Of a stretch of DNA of 64,000 bases, positions 18,507 to 28,029 are shown one piece after another. The position numbers and the translations under genes were made by a program. The DNA comes from Chloroflexi bacterium HGW-Chloroflexi-2 (GTDB taxonomy: Bacteria; Chloroflexota; Anaerolineae; Anaerolineales; Anaerolineaceae). Under the pieces are notes generated by a model, which was not told the origin of the DNA, did not search any database, and saw nothing but the letters and a program-made list of their open reading frames with translations. The stretch covers positions 241,528 through 305,527 of the forward strand of contig PHBY01000002.1 in the NCBI GenBank assembly GCA_002840735.1, written 5' to 3'. Numbering within the stretch: position 1 is the first letter of the stretch; every line of letters begins with the position of its first letter.

Positions 18507-19136
18507 TTAAATTTTTAAGTATTGGTTTGTATTCTCGAAATTGATTAACTTCTTGTACAATTCAAAATCTTCTGGAGAATCTATATCTAATTCAGCGCTA
18601 TCAAATTTCCTAACTTCAAGATGAGCATTTTGGGTTTGAGCTTGACGGACATGCCGTTCAAATGACCCTGGACCATAACTAAATTCAATCAAATCTGGTG
18701 GTGACATAAATAAGAGATTTGTCCCGCTCATTTTTCTATCCGGCGATATCAGCATAAACGAGTAACCAACTGAATACTCCATTACTCCTTCAATATCTTC
18801 TTTGGTAATGAAAGGTAAATCAGCTGGTAAAATCAACACAGATTGAGCTGCATAAGCTTTAATAACCTGAATTGCTTTTTTTAAAGCTAAATTTAACCCG
18901 CTATCGCCATCTTCCTGAAGCGTCTTTGCATTATAAGATCTTGCTAAAGATAATACAGAGGAATCCTTGCTGACAACCAGAACCTGATGAGCTATCTTAA
19001 TATCTTTCAGAACTTTCAGTGTATTTTCATACATTTTTAAATTAAGAATAGCCCTATCTTCATCAGATAATATATTTGTTAATTTTGATTTAGATCGTCT
19101 TAAGGGTTTTACTGGAACAATCACCCATAAGCTCAT
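18507..19136 (-). CDS. cofC: 2-phospho-L-lactate guanylyltransferase CofC
   Basis: A 209-residue nucleotidyltransferase of F420 biosynthesis. It activates 2-phospholactate (or phosphoenolpyruvate, depending on lineage) with GTP before transfer to Fo. Recognised by the N-terminal IVPVKPLRRSKSKL (GTP-binding loop), EDGDSGLNLALKKA and LILPADLPFITKEDIE. Length is typical. Neighbours are cofE upstream and an F420-dependent oxidoreductase downstream. cofD and cofGH are not in the window. Confidence 0.9.
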   Translation of the reverse strand: MSLWVIVPVKPLRRSKSKLTNILSDEDRAILNLKMYENTLKVLKDIKIAHQVLVVSKDSSVLSLARSYNAKTLQEDGDSGLNLALKKAIQVIKAYAAQSVLILPADLPFITKEDIEGVMEYSVGYSFMLISPDRKMSGTNLLFMSPPDLIEFSYGPGSFERHVRQAQTQNAHLEVRKFDSAELDIDSPEDFELYKKLINFENTNQYLKI

Positions 19137-19219
19137 GGTTTGACTCCAATCCCAGAATAATCTTGTTCCTAATTATGAAATGTCAGACAACTTAATTATA
19201 CGATATTTAGTAAATATAT

Positions 19220-19987
19220 CTATCTAAATAAATCATCATTTTCACTACGAAACAATTCATTTGTATAACTTTCTCTTAATGAATATGGAAATCCGCGAAT
19301 TACTACTACCGGTCGACCTTCATCTGCCTGTCCCATTAAGATTGAAGCAGCTGCTGCTAATTCGTCAGCTGCTGCAATTTCAGTCACCCGTAATTGGTAT
19401 CCAAATCTATCTTTGTATCCTCTCCTATCAATTAAAGCTGGAATGCCGCTTACACCAATAGCTACACCTACGATCCCCTTCCGCCAGGGTCGTCCATGGG
19501 AATCTATGATGACCACTCCAACATTTTTTCCAGTTTTATCCTTGATAAATTCGCGAATGATGGTAGCAGATTTATCTGGATCTTGAGGTAATAAAAGAAC
19601 CCAACTTTCCGTGTTTTCGTCTAATCCTTTAACATTCGAGTGATCAATTCCTGCATTTGCACATATAAATCCTAAATTATGTTGTACGATCATCAAACCA
19701 TTTCTTGTGCGAATTACCTTCTTTGATTCCCGCAATATTAGCTCAACTAATCTTGGGTCTTTTCCTGTGGATATTCCATACTTAATAGCCTGGGTTCCAG
19801 GCTTAACATCCAATAAGTTGACAAGACGGTTTTCGGATTTTGAAACAACTTTTTGAGCAATTACAACAATATCTCCTTCTTCCCAGGTCCATTTATTTTC
19901 TACAGCAGACTTTAATATAGTTTCAGGTAGGAAAGAAGAAATTTCTACCTCTGGAAAATTCTCGAATGCAGAAATCAGTAAATTCAT
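19220..19987 (-). CDS. cofE: coenzyme F420-0:L-glutamate ligase CofE
   Basis: A 255-residue GTP-dependent ligase that adds the gamma-linked glutamate tail to F420-0. Family hallmarks are EEGDIVVIAQKVVSKSENR (about 35-54), the GFICANAGIDHSNV segment, and the DSHGRPWRKGIVGVAIG stretch that binds metal and nucleotide. It is the stand-alone ligase without the C-terminal reductase domain of FbiB. The ATG follows the stop of the F420 reductase gene directly, and an 83-nt spacer separates it from cofC. Confidence 0.93.
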   Translation of the reverse strand: MNLLISAFENFPEVEISSFLPETILKSAVENKWTWEEGDIVVIAQKVVSKSENRLVNLLDVKPGTQAIKYGISTGKDPRLVELILRESKKVIRTRNGLMIVQHNLGFICANAGIDHSNVKGLDENTESWVLLLPQDPDKSATIIREFIKDKTGKNVGVVIIDSHGRPWRKGIVGVAIGVSGIPALIDRRGYKDRFGYQLRVTEIAAADELAAAASILMGQADEGRPVVVIRGFPYSLRESYTNELFRSENDDLFR

Positions 19988-20638
19988 TTAAGATATACCG
20001 GTTATTTTAATACCAGCATCATTAATTCCAAATTGTTTATTGATACCAATTAATATGGATGTCAGACCCTCAACAACAACAGAATTTTCGATAGGGCCAG
20101 CGTCGATACCCACAAGCCCAGCTTCCTGAACCAATTTGATAACAGCTTCTCGAGATGCTTTGCTGTCACCGGTAACCAGGACATCACAGGCAACTTCTCC
20201 ATCCTCCACCAGGTGTTCATATGAGATGTTTTGAAAAGCTGCCACAACACTGGTGTTTTCACCAAATATTTCTTTCGCTTCCAGCGTTGCGCTTCCAGCT
20301 GGTGGCATCTGAACCTTCGTTACTTTAGGTGGGACAAGTGGTACGGTTACATCAATAACAATTTTACCCTGACTGGCTTCTTTAATATATTCACACATTG
20401 CTTTGTGCGCATTGAAAGGAACAGTTAAGACAAGTAATTCAGCCTCTTTTGCCGCTTCCAAATTTTCCTTACCAGCTATTTTTATTTCATTTCCAAGCAT
20501 TTCTTGAAGTTTCGCTGCGGCATCCAGTGCTTTACTTTCTTGTCTGGATCCTATCGTAATTTCGTGACCAGCTTTAGCCCAACGATAACCAATACCCATT
20601 CCTTCTTTACCAGTACCGCCTAAAATAGCAATTTTCAT
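19988..20638 (-). CDS. npdG: NADPH-dependent F420 reductase (F420:NADP oxidoreductase)
   Basis: A 216-residue Rossmann enzyme exchanging hydride between NADP(H) and F420. The start MKIAILGGTGKEGMGIGYRWA with GSRQESKA is the nucleotide-binding motif of this family, followed by ELLVLTVPF and VIDVTVPLVPP. An ATG 9 nt further upstream is also possible, but AAGGAT lies at ribosome-site distance from the inner ATG and family members begin at MKIA. It supplies reduced or oxidised F420 to the LLM enzyme of the same operon. Confidence 0.9.
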   Translation of the reverse strand: MKIAILGGTGKEGMGIGYRWAKAGHEITIGSRQESKALDAAAKLQEMLGNEIKIAGKENLEAAKEAELLVLTVPFNAHKAMCEYIKEASQGKIVIDVTVPLVPPKVTKVQMPPAGSATLEAKEIFGENTSVVAAFQNISYEHLVEDGEVACDVLVTGDSKASREAVIKLVQEAGLVGIDAGPIENSVVVEGLTSILIGINKQFGINDAGIKITGIS

Positions 20639-20659
20639 GTAATCCATCCTTTTATAATA

Positions 20660-22003
20660 TTAAAATTGATTTTTATATCGATCCCAGACCCCTTTATGCA
20701 ATTGATAAGCATCACTATAAATCTTCCTCTCATCAATGTTAACAAGTTCTTTGTCCTTCATGAGGATTTTTCCTGCCACCATGGTCATTGTAACCATACT
20801 GTGTTGCATACCAAACAAAATATGCCAGGGTAAATTACCAGGATTAATATCCGTAAACGGGAGGTAATCAACAAAAATTATATCAGCTTGAGCTCCAGGC
20901 ACAATGGATCCAATCGGTAAATTAAATTGTTGCGAAGCTAAAGCTGAATTTTGATAAATTGCCATTTCAATAACATCATATCCCCCCATTTTTCTTGGAT
21001 CAAGATTTACTAATTTATGAACTAGGTAAGCGGTTTTCCATTCATCCCACATTGTATTCGAAAACCCATCATTCCCAAGACAGACTTTTACTCCTGCCCG
21101 CATCATCGATTCAATATTTCCAATACCTACAGCATTATTCATATTTGATCGTGGTTGATGGGTTACCCAGGTTTTCGTTTCTGCCAGGATATTGACTTCT
21201 TTTGCATCAACATGGACTGCATGGGCAACAATTGACCTCTCATTTAAGATATTGTGTTTTAATAAACGATCAACTACACGCAATCCTGATTTCTTTATGC
21301 TGTCATATTCGTCTACAGGGTGTTCAGCAACATGAATGTGAAAACCACATCCTGAAGGAGCCAAACTTTGACTTAATTCAAGTGTTTTTTCAGATAGTGT
21401 TAGGCTGGCATGCAAACCAAAAGTTGCTGCTAATCTACCGTTTAAATTGTTTCCATTCTTGATCCTGGTAATGAATCTTACATTTTCATTTATCCCCTCA
21501 CGTGCTTTCTGCTCTCCATCCCGATCCGTTACTTCATAACATAATGATGCACGTATTCCGGATTGATCTACGACATCGGCAATCAAATCCAGCGAATTGG
21601 CAATTGCATTAGGTGATGCATGATGATCAAATAAACTTGTATTACCATGTTTGATTGCATCGATGATGCAAACCCAGGCAGAAGAAGCTACACTTTCTTC
21701 ATCCAATGCTTTGTCAAGAGCCCACCAAAGATTACTCAATATTTCTGGAAAAGCAGCGGGGGGATCTCCTGGAATGGCTAAACCACGCGAATATGCCCCA
21801 TAAAAATGAGTATGGGCACAGATTAAACCTGGCATAATATATTGATTTTTGGCATCTAGAATCTCTTCTCCTGGATTTTCTTGCAGTAAATTATCAGCCG
21901 TATCAATTTTTTTGATTACATCCCCTTGAATTAAAATTGATTTGTTTTCAATAATCTCATTGGGTTTTGTCCAGGTAATCATTTTTCCATTGGTAATAAT
22001 CAT
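20660..22003 (-). CDS. ssnA: SsnA-like amidohydrolase/aminohydrolase
   Basis: A 447-residue metal-dependent hydrolase of the amidohydrolase superfamily, close to SsnA and chlorohydrolase/guanine-deaminase types. GLICAHTHFYGAYSRG carries the HxH metal pair, HIHVAEH gives a third histidine, and CLGNDGFS the metal-binding aspartate. In E. coli ssnA lies in the yqeB-yqeC-ygfJ-xdhD purine-catabolism island, and the same partners occur here on the next operon. It heads the F420 operon: its stop is 21 nt before the npdG ATG. AGGAG lies about 7 nt before the start. Confidence 0.82.
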   Translation of the reverse strand: MIITNGKMITWTKPNEIIENKSILIQGDVIKKIDTADNLLQENPGEEILDAKNQYIMPGLICAHTHFYGAYSRGLAIPGDPPAAFPEILSNLWWALDKALDEESVASSAWVCIIDAIKHGNTSLFDHHASPNAIANSLDLIADVVDQSGIRASLCYEVTDRDGEQKAREGINENVRFITRIKNGNNLNGRLAATFGLHASLTLSEKTLELSQSLAPSGCGFHIHVAEHPVDEYDSIKKSGLRVVDRLLKHNILNERSIVAHAVHVDAKEVNILAETKTWVTHQPRSNMNNAVGIGNIESMMRAGVKVCLGNDGFSNTMWDEWKTAYLVHKLVNLDPRKMGGYDVIEMAIYQNSALASQQFNLPIGSIVPGAQADIIFVDYLPFTDINPGNLPWHILFGMQHSMVTMTMVAGKILMKDKELVNIDERKIYSDAYQLHKGVWDRYKNQF

Positions 22004-22057
22004 TTTTATCTCCTGTGTCTTTTTAATCTCATTGTCTAATCTATTTTGGTAATTGAT

Positions 22058-22086
22058 TTAACTTTATCTGGAAATTCCTTTATAAT
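22058..22086 (+). promoter_or_regulatory. sigma70-type promoter for the dipeptidase operon
   Basis: TTAACT (22058-22063), a 17-nt spacer and a perfect TATAAT (22081-22086) precede a good ribosome site (AAAGGAG, 22104-22110). A short 5' leader of about 25 nt is implied. Confidence 0.55.
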
Positions 22087-22118
22087 CAGGTTCGAATTAA
22101 ATCAAAGGAGTAGTGAAC

Positions 22119-23498
22119 ATGTCATTAAGGTCTGAAGCTCTTGACTATATTAAGAATAATTATGATTTCTATCAAGGAATTTTACAAGATTTTATAAAAA
22201 TTCCATCTATTTCAACGGATCCAAATCGCAAACCGAATATGTTGGAAGCAGCAAATTTTATCAAAGAAATTTTAAACGAATTTGGAATTCAAGATGTTCA
22301 GATATTAGAAACAAAAGGCCATCCTGTGGTGTTTGCAGAAAAAAAATCTGCAAGCAAAGACGCATTAACAGTATTGATCTATGGACATTATGATGTTCAA
22401 CCATCCGATCCAATAGAATTATGGGATACAGATCCATTTACACCTACCATCCGGAATGATCGCTTATTTGGTCGTGGTGCTTCTGACATGAAAGGCCAAA
22501 TAATTGCCAGTCTGACTGCTTACCATGCAATCAATTCGATTGGACCAATTCCAGTAAATATAAAATTTATTATCGAAGGAGAAGAAGAAATAGGTTCTCC
22601 AAATTTAGCTGAATTTTTGGAAAATAATAAAGAATTATTGAAATGTGATGTCATATTAAACCCGGATGCGGGTATGATTTCACCTGAATATCCAACAATC
22701 GTTTATGGACTCCGTGGTTTGACATATTTTGAATTAAATATAAACGGTCCGGATCATGATCTTCATTCAGGTATGTTTGGTGGCATCATCCACAATCCTG
22801 CCATTGTTTTGTCTGAATTAATCACCAAAATGCATGATGAGAATTGGAAAGTTACGCTTCCTGGTTTTTATGATGATGTAATCCCATTATCTGATGAAGA
22901 AAGAGAGAAACTTTCAAGATTACCCATTTCTGATGAAGATTTAAAACGTCAGACAGGTGCACCAGCTTTGTTTGGTGAGAAGGGTTATAGCTCGATAGAA
23001 AGACTCGGCGCACGCCCAACTCTTGAAATCAATGGAATGCTTTCTGGGTTTACTGGTGAAGGCTCAAAAACCATTATTCCATCCTCAGCAATGGCAAAGA
23101 TATCCATGCGTACTGTTCCGAATCAGGACCCAGACAAAATTTATCAACAACTTAAGAATTTTATAGAATTAAATGTTCCCCAAACCGTAAAATGGGATCT
23201 AAAACAATTTGCTGGAGGTTGGGCATCCATTTCAGATATTAGTCATCCAGGTGTCATTGCCCTGAAAAAAGCACTGGAAACAGAGTGGGGAATCGAACCA
23301 TTGTTTAAACGCGAAGGTGGTTCAATTCCAGTCGTAGCTGCAATGCAAAGAATTCTTGGAAAAGACTCTGTGCTCACTGGATTTGGTCTTCCAGAAGATA
23401 AAATTCACTCACCAAATGAAAGTCTTCATTTACCAACCTGGAAAAAGGGAATTCTTTCATTAATTCACTTTTTCTTTAACTATGCAGGTATGGAATGA
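22119..23498 (+). CDS. M20-family dipeptidase
   Basis: A 459-residue zinc aminoacylase/dipeptidase of the M20 family (ArgE/DapE/CPG2/CNDP type). Metal-binding and catalytic motifs are YGHYDVQP, GRGASDMKGQ and EGEEEIGSPN, with a C-terminal HSPNESLH histidine. The ATG at 22119 is chosen over GTG at 22113 because AAAGGAG lies 8 nt before 22119 and only 2 nt before 22113. It leads a plus-strand run that includes yqhQ. Cleaves dipeptides in the cytosol; exact substrate unknown. Confidence 0.88.
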   Translation: MSLRSEALDYIKNNYDFYQGILQDFIKIPSISTDPNRKPNMLEAANFIKEILNEFGIQDVQILETKGHPVVFAEKKSASKDALTVLIYGHYDVQPSDPIELWDTDPFTPTIRNDRLFGRGASDMKGQIIASLTAYHAINSIGPIPVNIKFIIEGEEEIGSPNLAEFLENNKELLKCDVILNPDAGMISPEYPTIVYGLRGLTYFELNINGPDHDLHSGMFGGIIHNPAIVLSELITKMHDENWKVTLPGFYDDVIPLSDEEREKLSRLPISDEDLKRQTGAPALFGEKGYSSIERLGARPTLEINGMLSGFTGEGSKTIIPSSAMAKISMRTVPNQDPDKIYQQLKNFIELNVPQTVKWDLKQFAGGWASISDISHPGVIALKKALETEWGIEPLFKREGGSIPVVAAMQRILGKDSVLTGFGLPEDKIHSPNESLHLPTWKKGILSLIHFFFNYAGME

Positions 23499-24385
23499 AA
23501 ACAGAAAAACTCAGATTACCAACCTATGGTGGCCAGGCATTGATTGAGGGCGTATTAATGCGTGGGAGCAATTATCTTGCTGCCGCTTACAGGAAACCTG
23601 ACGGGGAAATTATTGTAGAAACAGAAGAATTAGGGAAAATTTACCAATCTCCGCTCAAAAAAATCCCATTTTTGAGGGGTTTAATTATTCTTTGGGACGC
23701 TTTGGGATTAGGTACAAAATATTTAACAAAATCTGCCAATTTTCAAACCGAAGATGAAAAAGAAAAAATTGAAGGTCCAGCATTATATCTGACATTAATT
23801 ATTTCATTGGCAGTTGCTATGGGCTTATTCTTTCTCACACCTGCCTTATTGGCCAAAGCGCTCGAACAATGGTTGGGATTCTCACATGTCGTTCAGAATT
23901 TGATTGAAGGATTAATTCGTCTTGTTTTTGTAATCGCTTATATCTGGGGCATTGGAAAAATGTCTGACATAAAAAGAGTATTTTCCTACCATGGCGCAGA
24001 ACATAAAACAATCAATGCTTTTGAAGCGAAAGTTGAGTTAAGTCCAGAAATCGTAAAACAATATTCACTACAACATCCGAGATGTGGAACAGCTTTCATT
24101 CTTTATGTGGTTCTGATTTCAGTGATTATGTTTACTTTTCTTGGGGATCTCGGTTGGCTACCATTAATTGTTTCCAGATTAGTATTAATTCCGGTCATCG
24201 CAATGATTGCTTATGAATTTATTCGATTTACGGCTGACCATTTGGAAAGCCCGATTATCTCATTATTTGCTAAGCCAGGATTGTGGCTACAAAAATTAAC
24301 AACCAACGAACCTGATGAAAAAATACTGGAAGTTAGCATAGCAGCTTTTAACGCGATGTATAAATTAGAAAACAAAGAAGTATAA
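23495..24385 (+). CDS. yqhQ: DUF1385 membrane protein YqhQ
   Basis: A 296-residue integral membrane protein with the DUF1385 signatures GGQALIEGVLMRG near the N-terminus and YHGAEHKTINAFE (about 165-177), then QHPRCGTAFIL. Four or five membrane helices lie between about 95 and 250. The HGAEHK block and cysteine look like a metal site, but the biochemical function is not established. It overlaps the dipeptidase stop (ATGA). Confidence 0.9.
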   Translation: MKTEKLRLPTYGGQALIEGVLMRGSNYLAAAYRKPDGEIIVETEELGKIYQSPLKKIPFLRGLIILWDALGLGTKYLTKSANFQTEDEKEKIEGPALYLTLIISLAVAMGLFFLTPALLAKALEQWLGFSHVVQNLIEGLIRLVFVIAYIWGIGKMSDIKRVFSYHGAEHKTINAFEAKVELSPEIVKQYSLQHPRCGTAFILYVVLISVIMFTFLGDLGWLPLIVSRLVLIPVIAMIAYEFIRFTADHLESPIISLFAKPGLWLQKLTTNEPDEKILEVSIAAFNAMYKLENKEV

Positions 24386-24426
24386 GTATTATTGGATCTA
24401 ATTTAAAATCCATACAATTATCAAAC

Positions 24427-24454
24427 TTGACACATTCGAACCTGAAAATATACT
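24427..24454 (+). promoter_or_regulatory. consensus promoter giving a leaderless comEA mRNA
   Basis: TTGACA (24427-24432), a 16-nt spacer and TATACT (24449-24454). The ATG begins 6 nt after the -10 box, where transcription is expected to start, and no ribosome site is present. Confidence 0.75.
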
Positions 24455-24460
24455 TATTTT

Positions 24461-25012
24461 ATGAAAGGTTCGAATTTTTATTGGTATTTATTATCTATCC
24501 TTGCTGGGTTTTTAATTGCCGGGGCAATTCTGTTATTAAATTCAAAAGATTCGGGAAGCCCGATAAAAATTGTTCCTGCTCCCACTCAGTTGCCCATTAA
24601 AGTTTATTTATCAGGAGATATTGAAAATCCTGGTGTTTATCTTCTCCCTGTAGATAGTCGTATGGAAGATTTAATAAACCTTTCGAGTGTAAAAATAAAC
24701 GCTGATTCTGATATCAACTTAGCCTCAAAATTATACGATGGTCAGCATATCCAAATTTTTTCGAAGAACTCAGAAGTGAGGACAAATACATTCGCGATAA
24801 CCAATTCAGAAAAAATTAATATCAATGAAGCTGATATTGAAGAGCTGATGCTATTACCTGGCATTGGTGAAACGAAAGCAAAAGAGATTGTTCTGTATAG
24901 AGAAACCTATGGCTATTTTGATACAATTGAAGATATACTTAATGTCCCTGGAATTGGAGAGGCTACATTTAATCAATTGCGGGATAAAATTGCAACAAAT
25001 TCTTTGGATTAG
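24461..25012 (+). CDS. comEA: ComEA-like helix-hairpin-helix DNA-binding protein
   Basis: 183 residues: a membrane anchor (about 8-27), an SLBB-like beta segment (IKVYLSGDIENPGVYLLP, about 45-100) and a C-terminal double helix-hairpin-helix (ININEADIEELMLLPGIGET, then EDILNVPGIGEATFNQLRDKI). ComEA is the envelope DNA receptor of natural transformation. No ComEC lies beside it, so a competence role is inferred from architecture. The gene has its own promoter and probably a leaderless transcript. Confidence 0.85.
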   Translation: MKGSNFYWYLLSILAGFLIAGAILLLNSKDSGSPIKIVPAPTQLPIKVYLSGDIENPGVYLLPVDSRMEDLINLSSVKINADSDINLASKLYDGQHIQIFSKNSEVRTNTFAITNSEKININEADIEELMLLPGIGETKAKEIVLYRETYGYFDTIEDILNVPGIGEATFNQLRDKIATNSLD

Positions 25013-25024
25013 TGGAGGTATGAC

Positions 25025-25471
25025 TTGAGTTTAAAAGATCAATTATCAGAAGCATTGAAAGTTGCTATGAAAGAATCGAATACCGATTCGAAACGTGTCA
25101 TTCGCATGGTCATATCCAGTATTAAGAATAATGAGATAGATAAAGGAAAAATTCTAACCGATGAAGAGGTAATTTCCATTCTCCACAAGGAAATAAAGAG
25201 TAGACACGAAGTTATTGAAGGGGCGGAGTTAAATAACCGTCAGGATTTAATCGATGAAGCTCAACATGATATCAAAATCCTCAATGCTTTTCTACCGGCA
25301 GGGTTATCTCAAGAAGAAATTACTATCATCGTCAAAGAATGTATTGCAGAATTAGGCGCTCACACACCAGCAGATATGGGAAAAGTGATGAAAATTGTCT
25401 TACCAAAAATTGCAGGTAGGGCTCCAGGAAATCAAGTTAGCCAAATTGTGAAAGAATTATTACAAAATTAA
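25025..25471 (+). CDS. yqeY: GatB/YqeY domain protein
   Basis: A 148-residue helical protein with the YqeY tail domain of GatB. It is recognised by RVIRMVISSIKNNEIDKGK, ISILHKEIKSRHEVIEGA, QHDIKILNAFLPAGLSQEE and MGKVMKIVLPKIAGRA followed by GNQVSQIV. TTG start: GGAGG at 25014-25018 lies 6 nt before it and no ATG fits. Probably tRNA-amidotransferase related, exact role unknown. It is 12 nt after comEA. Confidence 0.9.
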   Translation: MSLKDQLSEALKVAMKESNTDSKRVIRMVISSIKNNEIDKGKILTDEEVISILHKEIKSRHEVIEGAELNNRQDLIDEAQHDIKILNAFLPAGLSQEEITIIVKECIAELGAHTPADMGKVMKIVLPKIAGRAPGNQVSQIVKELLQN

Positions 25472-25472
25472 A

Positions 25473-27578
25473 ATGATAAATAAGATTGAGAAGAAATTTA
25501 AGAAAAGAGAAAATTCGTTTTTCAAAATACTTATTCTAATCCTCACTGGAATAATAGCTTTTGGAGCGATCATATTACCTATTTCTTCTCGGCCAACAGC
25601 ATTTGAGTTATCAGTAGGAAGCGTCGCGACTCAAGATTTTCAAGCCCCTAGAAATCTAACTTACACATCAGATTATCTGACACAGCAAAGAATTAATTCA
25701 ATAAAAAATTCCGTCACACCGGTTTACCTTAATATTGATCCAGCAATTTCTCGACAACAAATCGACAGGCTCAGAAAATCTGTTGATTTTATTACCTTAG
25801 TAAGGAACGACTCATACTCAGATCTTAATCAAAAAATTAATGATATATCAAACCTTACCCACACTCAAATTTCTCGAGAAGTCGCCACCCAACTCATAAA
25901 TCTGGATGAACAAACCTGGGTTTCCATTCAAAGGGAAGCCATTTTGGTGTTGGAACAAGTTTTTCGGGCAACTATTCGCGATTTTCAGGTACAGGAAGCA
26001 AGGCAAAGGGTTCCTACATTGATCAGTTTTTCGTTCAGTGAGGAAAATTCAAAAATAATCGAAAATCTGGTATCACCCTTTGTGGTACCTAATTCATTGT
26101 TCAGTAAAGAATTAACAGACGAAGCCATAAATGCAGCAATTGACAAGGTTGAGCCTGTTGAAAAATCATATTCTCCAGGCGAAATTATTATTCGTCGTGG
26201 ACAAATAATTGACGAACAGACCTATGAAGCCTTAGAAAAATTCAATTTCATTTCTCCAGATAACAAACAACAAGAATATTTTGCAACTGGAATTTTCATA
26301 TTACTTCAAATGTTTTTCCTGGGATTATATTTCAGTAAACAAAGGTCTAACTCATTTTCTGTAAAAGAAATTCTCATCATTTCAATTGCATTTATTATCT
26401 TTTTGTTATCAGCAAAATTCTTAATACCAAACCGAACTGTTTTACCTTACATATTTCCTTTTGCTGGTTTTACCTTTGCAATCGGAACTCTATTTGGCTT
26501 TGAGGTGGCATTTGTCCTCTCACTTTCATTGAGCTCAATTATTTCATTTGGTTCCTTCGATTTTCAGAGTTTATTGCCGTTCTACTTGTTACCTTCTTTA
26601 TGTGGAAGTTTAATTCTGGGTCAGGGAAGAAGGATATCTGTATTTTTTAGTGCTGGTTTGGTGACTGGAGTTTTATCCGCAGGTATTATTTTAGCAATTC
26701 GCTTATTGGATGGTTCCACTGATTTAATTGGAATGCTTACTCTTTCCGGTGCATCATTATTCAATGGAATGGCGTCGGCCAGTTTAGGGCTTTTGATGCA
26801 ATTCTTTGTCGCCCAAATTCTGGGAATTACAACTGCAATTCAATTACTGGAAATTTCCAGGCCTGATCATCCATTGCTTCAATTTATCTTAACCAACGCT
26901 CCTGGAACGTATCAACATTCCCTACAAGTATCAAATTTGGCCGAGCAAGCTGCAAAAGACATCGGCGCAGATCAATTATTGACAAGAGTTGGAGCGTTAT
27001 ATCACGATGCTGGTAAAGCCGCAAATCCATCATTTTTTATTGAAAATCAGATTGCAAGTGATCTCAATTCTCATGATGATCTGGATCCATATTTAAGTGC
27101 TGCTACGATTATTCAACATGTGCCTGATGGTGTTGATCTGGCAAAGAAATTCCGACTTCCTTCAAGGATCATTGATTTTGTAAAAGAACATCATGGCACA
27201 TTAATGACTAAATATTTTTACATAAAAGCGATTGAAGAAAACAATCATGATGCAGATTCGGTCGAAGTGGATGATTTTCGCTATCCTGGTCCAGCCCCAC
27301 AATCAAAAGAAACTGCCTTATTGATGTTGGCAGATGGTGTCGAGGCTAGAGCTCGAGCAGACAAACCAACAAATCGGGAAGAATTAGAAAAGATTATTCA
27401 TGGCGTGATTGATTTTTGTCTTAAAGAAGGACAACTTGAAGACACTGAATTAACAATGAAAGATTTAAACATCATTGTAAATTCATTTTCCAATACATTA
27501 ATTAATACGTACCACCCCCGCATAAAATATCCTGAATTGAAAACGCAACCTGTTGAATTATTAAATGAACCAGATTAA
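25473..27578 (+). CDS. pgpH: PgpH-like 7TM-HD cyclic-di-AMP phosphodiesterase
   Basis: 701 residues: a first membrane helix (about 19-39), an extracytoplasmic 7TMR-HDED segment (about 45-270), seven membrane helices (275-460) and a cytoplasmic HD domain with YQHSLQVSNLAEQAAKDIGA and LYHDAGK. Listeria PgpH, with the same layout, hydrolyses c-di-AMP; that function is inferred here. The following ybeY and dgkA genes reproduce the conserved yqfF-yqfG-dgkA order of Firmicutes. Begins one base after yqeY ends. Confidence 0.9.
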   Translation: MINKIEKKFKKRENSFFKILILILTGIIAFGAIILPISSRPTAFELSVGSVATQDFQAPRNLTYTSDYLTQQRINSIKNSVTPVYLNIDPAISRQQIDRLRKSVDFITLVRNDSYSDLNQKINDISNLTHTQISREVATQLINLDEQTWVSIQREAILVLEQVFRATIRDFQVQEARQRVPTLISFSFSEENSKIIENLVSPFVVPNSLFSKELTDEAINAAIDKVEPVEKSYSPGEIIIRRGQIIDEQTYEALEKFNFISPDNKQQEYFATGIFILLQMFFLGLYFSKQRSNSFSVKEILIISIAFIIFLLSAKFLIPNRTVLPYIFPFAGFTFAIGTLFGFEVAFVLSLSLSSIISFGSFDFQSLLPFYLLPSLCGSLILGQGRRISVFFSAGLVTGVLSAGIILAIRLLDGSTDLIGMLTLSGASLFNGMASASLGLLMQFFVAQILGITTAIQLLEISRPDHPLLQFILTNAPGTYQHSLQVSNLAEQAAKDIGADQLLTRVGALYHDAGKAANPSFFIENQIASDLNSHDDLDPYLSAATIIQHVPDGVDLAKKFRLPSRIIDFVKEHHGTLMTKYFYIKAIEENNHDADSVEVDDFRYPGPAPQSKETALLMLADGVEARARADKPTNREELEKIIHGVIDFCLKEGQLEDTELTMKDLNIIVNSFSNTLINTYHPRIKYPELKTQPVELLNEPD

Positions 27579-28029
27579 TCCTGAAGTAATTATTATCAAT
27601 GAGGAAAATTATAAAATTCCGCATGATTTTGTAGGTTTAATTACTTCAATTCTCTTCTTTGAAAATGAAGCGCTCGAAAAGGTTGTGACGATTAGTTTTG
27701 TTAATCAAGAGGAGATGGAAGAATTATATAATAAATATTATGGCTACGCGCAATCTACTGATGTTTTATCATTTGAAGCAGGAGAAATTGACCCTGAATC
27801 TGGAAAAGAAATACTTGGAGATATCGTCATTTGTTATCCATTTGTTGATCACCAGTCTCTTACGTTTGGGAATGAATTGTTCGATGAAATAAAATTAATG
27901 GTCGTTCATGGTATGTTACATTTGTTAGGTTATGATCATAATACTGAAGATCAAAAATCTGAAATGTGGCAAACTCAAAGTGAGATTCTGCTGGCAAATG
28001 GTATTAAACTTAATCAGTTACCCGAATGA
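27565..28029 (+). CDS. ybeY: endoribonuclease/rRNA maturation factor YbeY
   Basis: A 154-residue zinc-dependent endoribonuclease acting in 16S rRNA 3'-end maturation and ribosome quality control. The three-histidine metal motif is HGMLHLLGYDH (about 113-123), preceded by STDVLSFEA and LGDIVICYP. It overlaps pgpH by 14 nt and dgkA by 4 nt. Confidence 0.95.
   Translation: MNQINPEVIIINEENYKIPHDFVGLITSILFFENEALEKVVTISFVNQEEMEELYNKYYGYAQSTDVLSFEAGEIDPESGKEILGDIVICYPFVDHQSLTFGNELFDEIKLMVVHGMLHLLGYDHNTEDQKSEMWQTQSEILLANGIKLNQLPE

Noticed and set aside
22113..22121. GTG start of the dipeptidase
   Set aside because: AAAGGAG is only 2 nt away from this codon but 8 nt from ATG 22119.
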